A stretch of DNA of 64,000 nt from Lientehia hominis (lineage in GTDB: Bacteria > Bacillota > Clostridia > Lachnospirales > Lachnospiraceae): NCBI RefSeq assembly GCF_021044755.1, contig NZ_JAJNOR010000009.1:1-64000 (forward strand), written 5' to 3'. This document shows, piece by piece, positions 42,423 to 50,377 of this stretch (positions are counted from its first letter, which is position 1; the number at the start of each line of letters is the position of its first letter). The notes beneath the pieces were generated by a model, which was not told where the DNA came from, did no database searches, and worked only from the letters and a program-made list of their open reading frames with translations. Both the position numbers and the translations under genes were made by a program.

Positions 42423-44339
42423 TTAGACTTTGATATCGGAAATCCTGTCAGCCAGCAGCCAGGCGGCCAGATAAAGGACGAAGCATCCTGTCATGATCAA
42501 TTTCCCAAACCCTGTATCATACAGGATAGAAAAAAACCCGGGAGAAGTTACGTCCATATAAATGAGCAGCAGAACAGGTACGGCTTTCATCACCCTCTGC
42601 TCATACTGCCTGCCTCTCAGCATTGTATAAATCTCCTCACGCACCTCCATTCTCCCGCTTATGGTCTGGACCGCCTCCTGGATGATCTTCTCCAGTTTTC
42701 CTCCTGTCCGCCTGGCAGAAGTAAATACCTCCGCAAAGTTTTGAATATCCTGGATCCCGCATCGAGACGCCATCTCCTCCACTGCCTGTTCCAAAGGCAC
42801 ATTCATTTCCGTTCGCACAATCACCCTTTCAAACTCTTTCGTCATTCTTTCTTCTTTTCCATACAGCAAAGAAAGCTCTGATACCGCGTCCCGAAACGCA
42901 TTTTCTGCGGAATGGCCGGCTCTCAATGAAGCGGACAAAGCCAAAATGCCGTCTCGGAACTGACTGCTCCGTTTCTGTTCCCTTTTTTCTTTATCGCGCT
43001 TTTCCATCCGGTCTGCCAAATAAAAAGCCAGGGGCATCATGAGTAAAAAAGCAACCCTGCTTCTGTAGAACAGATAGGAGAAAATACCGGTCAGTCCAAA
43101 GCCCTTTACACAATTCAAGATTCCGGGAAATTTCCATTTTGGCCTTTTAATCTTTTTTCCCGGTTTTCCACATAGTTCACTGCCGGTGGAAACCAGCTCC
43201 CCTTCTGGACGTCTGCGTTCATAAAGGACGTTGAGACGATATTCTCCTTTGCTCTGTTCATATCCATTCACCTCCAAAATAGTCTCCACTTCCCGGCTCC
43301 CGTCACGTCTGCGCATTAGATGGACCATGATATCGATGGCAGAAGCAATCTGTTCCCGTATGGCAGCAAGCGGCAGATCACCTCCCATCATAGCCATGGT
43401 CTCCAGCCTGGCCATCATATCCCTGGCAGAACGCCCATGACCTGTGGAAAGCGATCCGTCATGTCCGGTGTTCATAGCCTGGAGCATGTCCAGGCAGGCC
43501 CCATCCCGAACCTCCCCCACGATAATGCGGCTTGGCCGCATTCTCAAAGCCGTCTTTATCAGATCCCGTATGGTGATTTCCTTCTCCCCTTCTCCGCTGG
43601 CTCTTCTGGCCTCCAGCCGGACCATGTTTTTCACATTTTGAATCTGCAGTTCCGCCGAATCCTCTATGGTGATTATCCGCTCATCGCTGGGAATCCAAGC
43701 GGACAAGGCGTTTAAAAGCGTAGTTTTTCCGCTTCCCGTACCTCCTGAGACAAATATATTCTTTCTGTCCCGGACACTGTCTTTTAAAAAGTCTGCCGCC
43801 TCCTGTGTCATCGTCCCGACCGACACCAGATGGTCCAAAGAGAAGCATTTCTTTCCAAATTTCCGAATCGTCACCGCCGGACCGTTCAAGGCGGCGGACC
43901 GCAGTACGACATTGACCCGGGATCCGTCCTCCAGTCGGGCATCCACAACGGGATTGGCTTCATTGACAGTCCGATTGACCCGGGATACAATCTGCTGTAT
44001 GACATCCTCCAGCTTTTCCTGGGAAGAAAACTTTTTATCACTTTCCACTAACACTCCCTGCCGTTCCAGAAAGATGCTGTCTGCTCCGTTCACCATGATC
44101 TCTGTAACACTTTCGTCCTCCAGAAACTCCTGAAGTACGTCCAGACGTCTCAGACTGTTAAATAAGTGAACACGCAGGGGAATCCTTTGATCCAGCGGAA
44201 TCTTATTCCTTCTGCTCTCTGCGACGATTTCCTCATCGATGAACTCCAAAAGACGGCTGTCTTCCACCTGTCCCTCTCGTTCCAGGCGGTCCAGCAGACG
44301 TTTACGCAGCTGCTGCTCTGTCTGTGATTCACTCTTCAT
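42423..44339 (-). CDS. Fused Tad pilus ATPase (CpaF/TadA) and TadB-like platform protein
   Basis: One 638-residue frame encodes two proteins that are normally separate. Residues 1-378 are a CpaF-type secretion ATPase: GGTGSGKTT Walker A (199-207), RIIVGEVRD Walker B (271-279), the His box TGHDGSLSTGHG (291-302). After a basic linker (379-410), residues 411-638 are TadB-like: a membrane segment (417-440), a type II secretion F domain with LSASLRAGHSAENAF (468-482), and two C-terminal membrane segments. The ATPase would be fixed to the platform at 1:1 stoichiometry. The ATG lies 2 nt after the CpaE gene stop. Confidence 0.9.
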   Translation of the reverse strand: MKSESQTEQQLRKRLLDRLEREGQVEDSRLLEFIDEEIVAESRRNKIPLDQRIPLRVHLFNSLRRLDVLQEFLEDESVTEIMVNGADSIFLERQGVLVESDKKFSSQEKLEDVIQQIVSRVNRTVNEANPVVDARLEDGSRVNVVLRSAALNGPAVTIRKFGKKCFSLDHLVSVGTMTQEAADFLKDSVRDRKNIFVSGGTGSGKTTLLNALSAWIPSDERIITIEDSAELQIQNVKNMVRLEARRASGEGEKEITIRDLIKTALRMRPSRIIVGEVRDGACLDMLQAMNTGHDGSLSTGHGRSARDMMARLETMAMMGGDLPLAAIREQIASAIDIMVHLMRRRDGSREVETILEVNGYEQSKGEYRLNVLYERRRPEGELVSTGSELCGKPGKKIKRPKWKFPGILNCVKGFGLTGIFSYLFYRSRVAFLLMMPLAFYLADRMEKRDKEKREQKRSSQFRDGILALSASLRAGHSAENAFRDAVSELSLLYGKEERMTKEFERVIVRTEMNVPLEQAVEEMASRCGIQDIQNFAEVFTSARRTGGKLEKIIQEAVQTISGRMEVREEIYTMLRGRQYEQRVMKAVPVLLLIYMDVTSPGFFSILYDTGFGKLIMTGCFVLYLAAWLLADRISDIKV

Positions 44340-44341
44340 CC

Positions 44342-45370
44342 CTACACCCCCTGGCCGTATCCATATCTGTCAAGCAGCTCCCTGACATAGCTCCCCATCT
44401 GGCCATAAAAAGCTTTTATAAGACTATATCTCCTAATCTCTTCCGGCCCGGCCGGAACCCGGCACCGGACGGCGTGCTCTCCCGCTCCTCTCTCCTGGAG
44501 CCATTCCAGAAACATGCTGATCCTCATCTCATCCGCCGGCGATTCCCGCCCCGGAACAAACAGCCGGCTGCATAGTCTCATCAAATGTTCCTTTCCATAA
44601 GCATGTTCTCCCATATCCAATACTGCCAGCTCATACCCTCCCAGTTGTGCCAGCTCCAGAAAAAATCCGGTTTCAAATGGCATTTTATCCTGGTACAGAT
44701 CCTCCGGAATCTTGACCGGAAAAATATATTCCGCCTGTCCCCATCGGCCGGCAGCGGCCTGGATCCTGGCGCCTGTCAATTCTTTTTGGCTGTAATAATA
44801 AAAAAGCTCCGACAGCTCTGCCTCCTCTTGCCTTTCCTCTCCAACCAGAAAAGGCAGGCTTGAAAACTCGTCCAGCGTAAGGAACAGCACTTTTTTCTGC
44901 TCTGCCAGAATCCGGCTCATAATCAGTCCCAAAGAAGTCTTTCCACAGCCATGTACCGGCGAACAGACGCCCAAAAAGGAAACCGTATTTCCATCGGCCT
45001 GGTCACGTTTTCCCTCCATGATCAGACCTCCTTCCAAATCCAGAATCCGTTTCCAGATCTGCTCTGCCGATTGGTATTTGTCTATCTGTGGAACATTTGT
45101 TCCATCGTCTGAAAAACCATTTCCGCCTCCTTTCTCCGTCAATACGGCGAACCATAGGTCCCGGCAATTCCGACACAGCTCTGCCGCTTCCAGCCCCACC
45201 AGAGCCATATCAAGCCCCTCGTCCGCAAGACAGCTTTCAAGCGTCTCCAATCTGGTAAAAATTTTGATCTCCAGCATATCCTCGCAGCGTCTGCGTAAAT
45301 AACTGCCGAGTCTTCTTGCGTACTCCGCTTCTCTGTCGTATATTCCAAATCGCCTGCGGTGTCCGCCCAT
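44342..45370 (-). CDS. CpaE/TadZ-like P-loop localisation protein
   Basis: The 342-residue protein has a divergent receiver-like N-terminus (about 1-110) and a MinD/ParA-type P-loop as SPVHGCGKTSLG near 136-147, then LFLTLDEFSSLPF. TadZ/CpaE proteins position the Tad machine at the cell envelope. The N-terminal domain keeps no clear phospho-acceptor pocket. GAGGAGG precedes the ATG. It follows the first prepilin peptidase gene after about 70 nt. Confidence 0.82.
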   Translation of the reverse strand: MGGHRRRFGIYDREAEYARRLGSYLRRRCEDMLEIKIFTRLETLESCLADEGLDMALVGLEAAELCRNCRDLWFAVLTEKGGGNGFSDDGTNVPQIDKYQSAEQIWKRILDLEGGLIMEGKRDQADGNTVSFLGVCSPVHGCGKTSLGLIMSRILAEQKKVLFLTLDEFSSLPFLVGEERQEEAELSELFYYYSQKELTGARIQAAAGRWGQAEYIFPVKIPEDLYQDKMPFETGFFLELAQLGGYELAVLDMGEHAYGKEHLMRLCSRLFVPGRESPADEMRISMFLEWLQERGAGEHAVRCRVPAGPEEIRRYSLIKAFYGQMGSYVRELLDRYGYGQGV

Positions 45371-45439
45371 ATTATTCCTCCTCTCTGCTTTGCAGCGTTT
45401 CGCGTTCTGTCTGCTGCTGGCTCCTCCTTATCTGAATCG

Positions 45440-46033
45440 TCAGGAAATCATCATCCACAAAGTATAGCCCAGCAATAGGGCGGCTGAAAACGGTATAGTA
45501 TTTCTTTTATCCGCTTCCTCCGGTTTAAGATAAACAATCCATTGATTTTGGGAGATACATCGCCTGAACCAGGCCAGAAAATAAGAAAATCTTTGAAATA
45601 TGATGTGGTATCGAACCATTTGCAGAAACGCCATGGCTCCTCCTGAGATCAGGCTGCAAAAGAAACATCCGGCAAACGCCGCTGTTCCCATCCAAGCTCC
45701 CATGATACAGCATAGTTTAACGTCTCCTGCACCTATCACACGAAGTTTCCACAAGGGATGAAGTATCAGAAACACCGCGGCAGCCCGGAACAAATAACAC
45801 AGAATTCCGGCTTCTGAGCCTGCCCGCGCCGCTATCCTGCCTAAAGAAGGAATTCGGCAAAGAAATGCCTCCGGGGAGCAAAAGTCAGGCCATGCTGTCC
45901 CAGAAAGGAGCATCCCGGTCAGGAACCAGGCCATCAGCCAGAAATTTGGTATACGGCGCTCTATAGTATCCGACAGCGCCGCCAGGCCGCAGACTATAAA
46001 TAGCAGCCACTTCACCGGCATCCTCCATTCCAT
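45440..46033 (-). CDS. Prepilin peptidase, A24 family (first copy)
   Basis: The 197-residue membrane protein keeps the two catalytic aspartates: LSDTIERRIPN near 21-31 and IGAGDVKLCCIMG near 99-111 (GxGD). It is larger than the second A24 enzyme at 37344-37763, with an extra loop near 45-75. It heads the Tad transcription unit, whose promoter lies at 46097-46125. It probably matures the Flp pilin, the pseudopilins, or both. Confidence 0.82.
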   Translation of the reverse strand: MEWRMPVKWLLFIVCGLAALSDTIERRIPNFWLMAWFLTGMLLSGTAWPDFCSPEAFLCRIPSLGRIAARAGSEAGILCYLFRAAAVFLILHPLWKLRVIGAGDVKLCCIMGAWMGTAAFAGCFFCSLISGGAMAFLQMVRYHIIFQRFSYFLAWFRRCISQNQWIVYLKPEEADKRNTIPFSAALLLGYTLWMMIS

Positions 46034-46096
46034 TATTCAATTAATCTACTTGGGATATTCGCCCTGAAAACGGGCTGGTTTGAATTGGTGATTTTG

Positions 46097-46125
46097 ATTA
46101 TGCATGATAAAAAAAGATTTGTCAA
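46097..46125 (-). promoter_or_regulatory. Promoter of the Tad/Flp locus
   Basis: TTGACA (46125-46120), 17-nt spacer, CATAAT (46102-46097) on the minus strand. About 64 nt of leader precede the first gene. No other clear promoter is seen within the locus. Confidence 0.65.
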
Positions 46126-46177
46126 GTATAATTTTCTCCAGAATTTGGCATACTTGGGGATGAAAGGAGTGACTGCC

Positions 46178-46432
46178 ATGAGAAAACAATCAGCACGCCA
46201 AAACCGGTCCGGAGGTGCCCCGGAGAACCCGGCTTTTTCCATATCACCCGATGAGCTCCGGGAAGATATCCGCCGGACCAAAGATTCCCTGGACTACGCC
46301 CTGGATAATTTCAATCATGTGACGGACCCCGTATTGATCGATTATTACAGCTATACTCTGAAAGCCGCCCAGATCCGCTATCAGTTTCTGCTAAAACAGG
46401 CAAAGTATCTTGACCTTACTTCCTGCAATTGA
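46178..46432 (+). CDS. DUF2508 (YaaL-like) small protein
   Basis: The protein is 84 residues from MRKQSARQNRSGG with AAAGGAG upstream. The core is helical: DELREDIRRTKDSLDYALDNFNHVTDPVLIDYYSYTLKAAQIRYQ resembles the YaaL/DUF2508 family in shape and motifs. In Bacillus yaaL lies next to recR, but here it is about 40 kb from recR and beside a glycan locus. Function unknown; no membrane segment. Confidence 0.7.
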   Translation: MRKQSARQNRSGGAPENPAFSISPDELREDIRRTKDSLDYALDNFNHVTDPVLIDYYSYTLKAAQIRYQFLLKQAKYLDLTSCN

Positions 46433-46469
46433 TAAAATGAAATCATGTCAGAAAGAACGGGAGGTAACT

Positions 46470-47819
46470 ATGTCAGCCTGGTATGACAACAGTGTCTTTT
46501 ACCACATGTATCCGCTGGGGATGACCGGCGCACCAAAAGAAAATAGAGAAGAGCAGACTGAGGGGCGCTTTGGACAGCTGGATGCGTGGATTCCCCATAT
46601 CAAAGAATTGGGGGCTTCGGCCATCTACATCGGCCCTCTATTTGAATCCACCACCCATGGCTATGATACCCGGGATTTCCGCCTGGTGGACAGGCGTCTC
46701 GGGACCAACGAGGACTTCCGGAAATTTGTGAGCCTGTGCCATGAGTCCGGCATCCGTGTGGTAGTGGACAGCGTCTTCAACCACACAGGCCGAGAGTTTT
46801 TTGCCTTTAGGGACATTCAAAAAAAACGAGACGGTTCTCCTTACAGAGACTGGTATAAAAATGTGAACTTTTGGCAAAGCAGCCCTCTGGGAGATTCCTT
46901 CACTTATGAAGCGTGGCAAGGGCATTATGAACTGGCCGCCCTCAATCTGAGAAACCCCTCGGTGCGGGATTACCTCCTTGATGCAGTCTCATTCTGGGTA
47001 CAGGAATTTGATATCGACGGTATCCGTCTGGACTGTGCCAATGTCCTGGATTTTGATTTTATGAAAGCGCTTCGGTCCCACTGCGACCGGCTGAAGCCGG
47101 AATTCTGGCTCATGGGAGAAGTCATCCACGGCGACTACAGCCGCTGGGCCAATGAATCCATGCTTCATTCTGTGACTAATTATGAACTCCACAAGGGGCT
47201 TTATTCCGGTCATAATGATTATAACTGTTTCGAAATCGCTCATACCATCCGGCGCCAGTCCCAACAAAACGGCGGTATCTACCGGAATATCAATCTGTAC
47301 ACCTTCGTGGACAATCACGATGAGGACCGGATTATGAGCAAACTCAAAAACAAGAATCACATCACCACTGTTTACACCATGTTATTTACTCTGCCTGGGA
47401 TCCCCTCCATTTACTACGGTTCGGAATGGGGAATCGATGGAGCGCGTACTCCATATTGCGACGACATGCTTCGTCCCGCCATATCGCCGGACCAGTTCCC
47501 GGAATACCATACGGGGCTGACAGACTGCATCGCAAGGCTGGCCCGCATACACAAAGCCCATCCTGCCTTGTGTACTGGAACATACAGAGAACTGTTTCTG
47601 ACCAACCGGCAGTATGCTTTCTGCCGTTCATCAGAAAATGAGCATATTATCACCGCCGTCAATATCGATGACGGTGACGCCGATCTGTCTTTCTCTCTTC
47701 CCATGGAAGGAAGCCGGACCGTCGATTTGCAGACAGGTGAGAATTTGTTGATTGAAAACAATCACCTCAGTCTTCATCTGGCTGGCTGTGAAAGCAAAAT
47801 ATTAGAAATTGTGGGGTAA
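46470..47819 (+). CDS. GH13 alpha-amylase-family glycosidase
   Basis: The 449-residue enzyme starts at MSAWYDNSVFYHMYPLG with GGGAGG upstream. It has VVVDSVFNHTG near 99-109, the nucleophile in DGIRLDCAN near 182-190, the acid/base Glu in LMGEVIHG near 213-220 and the third Asp in VDNHDEDR near 287-294. There is no signal peptide, so it acts on cytoplasmic glucans or maltodextrins. glgB follows 4 nt later. The pair suggests remodelling of glycogen-like polymer; no glgC, glgA or glgP is nearby. Confidence 0.92.
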   Translation: MSAWYDNSVFYHMYPLGMTGAPKENREEQTEGRFGQLDAWIPHIKELGASAIYIGPLFESTTHGYDTRDFRLVDRRLGTNEDFRKFVSLCHESGIRVVVDSVFNHTGREFFAFRDIQKKRDGSPYRDWYKNVNFWQSSPLGDSFTYEAWQGHYELAALNLRNPSVRDYLLDAVSFWVQEFDIDGIRLDCANVLDFDFMKALRSHCDRLKPEFWLMGEVIHGDYSRWANESMLHSVTNYELHKGLYSGHNDYNCFEIAHTIRRQSQQNGGIYRNINLYTFVDNHDEDRIMSKLKNKNHITTVYTMLFTLPGIPSIYYGSEWGIDGARTPYCDDMLRPAISPDQFPEYHTGLTDCIARLARIHKAHPALCTGTYRELFLTNRQYAFCRSSENEHIITAVNIDDGDADLSFSLPMEGSRTVDLQTGENLLIENNHLSLHLAGCESKILEIVG

Positions 47820-47823
47820 ATTT

Positions 47824-49704
47824 ATGGGGAACACAACGGGGTTCATCACAGAGACCGACTGTTATCTGTTCGGAGAAGGCACTAATTATAATATCTACGA
47901 AAAACTCGGAGCACATCCGATGACCCGCCGCGGCAAAAAAGGCGTCTATTTCGCGGTCTGGGCCCCGCATGCCGTTTCCGTGGCCGTATCCGGGGAATTC
48001 AACGGCTGGGCCCCCGACGAGCATATCATGACTCCCATAGGCTCGTCTGGGATCTATGAACTTTTTACCGATTCGGCAAAGCCGGGAGAGCTTTACAAAT
48101 ATGTCATTACCACACAAACAGGAGAGCTTCTCTACAAGGCTGATCCCTACGCCTTTCAAGCAGAGCTTCGTCCCGGTACAGCCTCCCGAATCTGCGGCTG
48201 TACAGATTATAAATGGACCGACAGCCGCTGGATGGAAAAGCGGAAAAACAGTCTTCCCACTCTTGGACCTCTTTCCATTTACGAGATTCATCTCGGCTCC
48301 TGGAGGAGGCACGGTGAAAGCTTTCTTTCTTATAGAGAGCTGGCCAGGGAGCTGGCAGAATACATAAAGGATATGGGGTACACCCATGTGGAGATCATGG
48401 GACTTTTAGAATATCCCTTCGACGGCTCTTGGGGATATCAGGTGACCGGTTATTATGCCCCCACTTCCCGCTACGGGACACCGGAGGACTTCAAATACTT
48501 CATCGACTATCTCCACAAAAAAGGCATTGGCGTCATTCTGGACTGGGTACCGGCCCATTTCCCGAAAGATGCCCATGGACTGGCAAACTTTGACGGCGCT
48601 CCGCTCTATGAATATTCCGATCCCAGAAAAGGGGAGCATCCTGACTGGGGCACGAAAGTTTTTGATTACAGCAGGCATGAAGTATCCAACTTTTTGATTG
48701 CAAATGCTCTTTATTGGATAGAAAACTTTCATGTAGATGGTCTGCGCGTGGACGCGGTCGCCTCAATGCTTTATCTGGATTACGGTAAGCAAAACGGGCA
48801 GTGGGTCCCGAATATCCACGGCGGACACGAAAACCTGGAAGCCATTGAATTCTTTAAACATTTGAACAGCATCATGAAACGCCGGAATCCTGGCAGCATG
48901 ATCATAGCGGAAGAATCCACGGCATGGCCCCAGGTGACGGAGCCGCCGGAATACGGCGGTCTTGGCTTTACGTTTAAATGGAATATGGGATGGATGCATG
49001 ATTTTCTGGAATATATGAAGCTTGATCCTTATTTCCGAAAGGACAACCACAGCAAAATGACCTTCGGCATGACCTACGCGTGCAGTGAAAATTTTATTCT
49101 GGTGCTCTCTCATGACGAGGTGGTACATTTAAAATGCTCCATGCTGAACAAAATGCCCGGTGAACTTCCAGATAAATTCGCCAGCCTGAAGGCCGGGTAT
49201 ACATTTATGATAGGACATCCGGGAAAGAAGCTTCTTTTCATGGGGCAGGAGTTCGGGCAGCTGAGAGAATGGAGCGAAGACAGGGAGCTCGACTGGTTCT
49301 TGTTGAACGAACCGCTCCACCAGGAGCTCAGGGACTATTTCCGGGACCTGCTCCATCTGTATAAAAAATATTCTGCTTTTTATGGGGTGGACTACGACTG
49401 GAGCGGGTTCGAATGGATTAACTGCAATGACACGGAACGGAGTATTTTCAGCTTTGTGCGGAAAAGCCCTTCTGCCCGAAATAACATGCTGGTCATCTGC
49501 AATTTTACCCCCGTCGCCCGTCCAGAATATCGGGTCGGTGTACCGAAAAAGGGGAAATTCACTCTATTGCTTGACAATGAACATGGTCTGCTCGGAAAAG
49601 AACAGCAAACGATTTATACCTCACAAAAGAAACCATGCGACGACAGAGATTATTCCTTTGCGTATCCTCTGCCGGCCTATGGGACGGCCATATTCAAATT
49701 TTAA
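47824..49704 (+). CDS. glgB: 1,4-alpha-glucan branching enzyme
   Basis: The 626-residue enzyme has an N-terminal CBM48 domain (about 35-120), EIHLGSWRR near 160-168, the nucleophile region GLRVDAVASMLYLDY near 307-321 and the Glu of MIIAEESTAWPQ near 359-370. It forms alpha-1,6 branches in glycogen. The ATG at 47824 lies 4 nt after the amylase stop with a weak GTGGGG site, so translational coupling is likely. Length is normal for bacterial GlgB. Confidence 0.95.
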   Translation: MGNTTGFITETDCYLFGEGTNYNIYEKLGAHPMTRRGKKGVYFAVWAPHAVSVAVSGEFNGWAPDEHIMTPIGSSGIYELFTDSAKPGELYKYVITTQTGELLYKADPYAFQAELRPGTASRICGCTDYKWTDSRWMEKRKNSLPTLGPLSIYEIHLGSWRRHGESFLSYRELARELAEYIKDMGYTHVEIMGLLEYPFDGSWGYQVTGYYAPTSRYGTPEDFKYFIDYLHKKGIGVILDWVPAHFPKDAHGLANFDGAPLYEYSDPRKGEHPDWGTKVFDYSRHEVSNFLIANALYWIENFHVDGLRVDAVASMLYLDYGKQNGQWVPNIHGGHENLEAIEFFKHLNSIMKRRNPGSMIIAEESTAWPQVTEPPEYGGLGFTFKWNMGWMHDFLEYMKLDPYFRKDNHSKMTFGMTYACSENFILVLSHDEVVHLKCSMLNKMPGELPDKFASLKAGYTFMIGHPGKKLLFMGQEFGQLREWSEDRELDWFLLNEPLHQELRDYFRDLLHLYKKYSAFYGVDYDWSGFEWINCNDTERSIFSFVRKSPSARNNMLVICNFTPVARPEYRVGVPKKGKFTLLLDNEHGLLGKEQQTIYTSQKKPCDDRDYSFAYPLPAYGTAIFKF

Positions 49705-49801
49705 AAAATATGATACATGGTTCTTTTTGGAATTGTTATTTTCAGGCTCCGATGAGCCGCCTGAATGGAAACGGATTTCCTCTTGCCCCGCAGATCAGAC
49801 A

Positions 49802-49850
49802 GAAAAAACTTCAGCCGCCGCAGAATGGATTTTTCCATCTGTGACGGCTG
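49802..49850 (-). terminator. Terminator of the MarR gene
   Basis: AGCCG (49849-49845) pairs with CGGCT (49817-49813), with an inner ATGGA/TCCAT hairpin, and is followed by TTTTTT on the minus strand. Confidence 0.65.
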
Positions 49851-49851
49851 T

Positions 49852-50298
49852 TCATATCTTTTCTTTATATTCTTCGAAAAATTCCTTCAGATTGGTCATG
49901 GCCCGAACAAGAAGCCTGCTCTCCTCCGGATCCATGTCCCGGACAAGGGCTTCGGTCATTTTCTTGTGAAATTCCTCGTGATGACGATATGCCAGCTTTC
50001 CTTTAGCTGTCAGCATAATGTATACCACCCGGCGGTCCTGTTCACTTCTCTCTCTTTTCACATATCCCTTTTTTACCAGGCTGTTCATAGAAATCGTGAG
50101 CGTACCAGTTGTTACACGAAGCTGCTTGGCAATGGACGACATGTTTTTAGGCGCACCAATACCAATCGCTTCAATTACGTGCATATCGTTGTTGGTAATA
50201 TCCTTAAACGTATCCGTGATAATCGCTTTCTGCTCAATATCCATGATATCATTAAACAGCTTTACCAATATATGATTAAATGTATCGTAACTGTCCAT
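49852..50298 (-). CDS. MarR-family regulator (FabT-like)
   Basis: The protein is 148 residues from MDSYDTFNHILVKL, with GGAGGCGG upstream. The winged helix is MSSIAKQLRVTTGTLTISMNSLVKKGYVKRERSEQDRRVVYIMLTAKGK in shape (about 55-103), with the wing motif SEQDRRVV. In Clostridia such regulators (FabT) often govern fatty-acid synthesis genes, but none are here. It follows the P-type ATPase gene after 79 nt. A possible promoter (TTGTGA, 16-nt spacer, TATAAT) lies in between, so the two need not be cotranscribed. Confidence 0.82.
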   Translation of the reverse strand: MDSYDTFNHILVKLFNDIMDIEQKAIITDTFKDITNNDMHVIEAIGIGAPKNMSSIAKQLRVTTGTLTISMNSLVKKGYVKRERSEQDRRVVYIMLTAKGKLAYRHHEEFHKKMTEALVRDMDPEESRLLVRAMTNLKEFFEEYKEKI

Positions 50299-50377
50299 GA
50301 CGTCCGCCTCCCTGCATCTCACGGCCTTTCCCTTTTCTTCTTGTATATTAGTTATATTATACACAATCTACGGGAAA

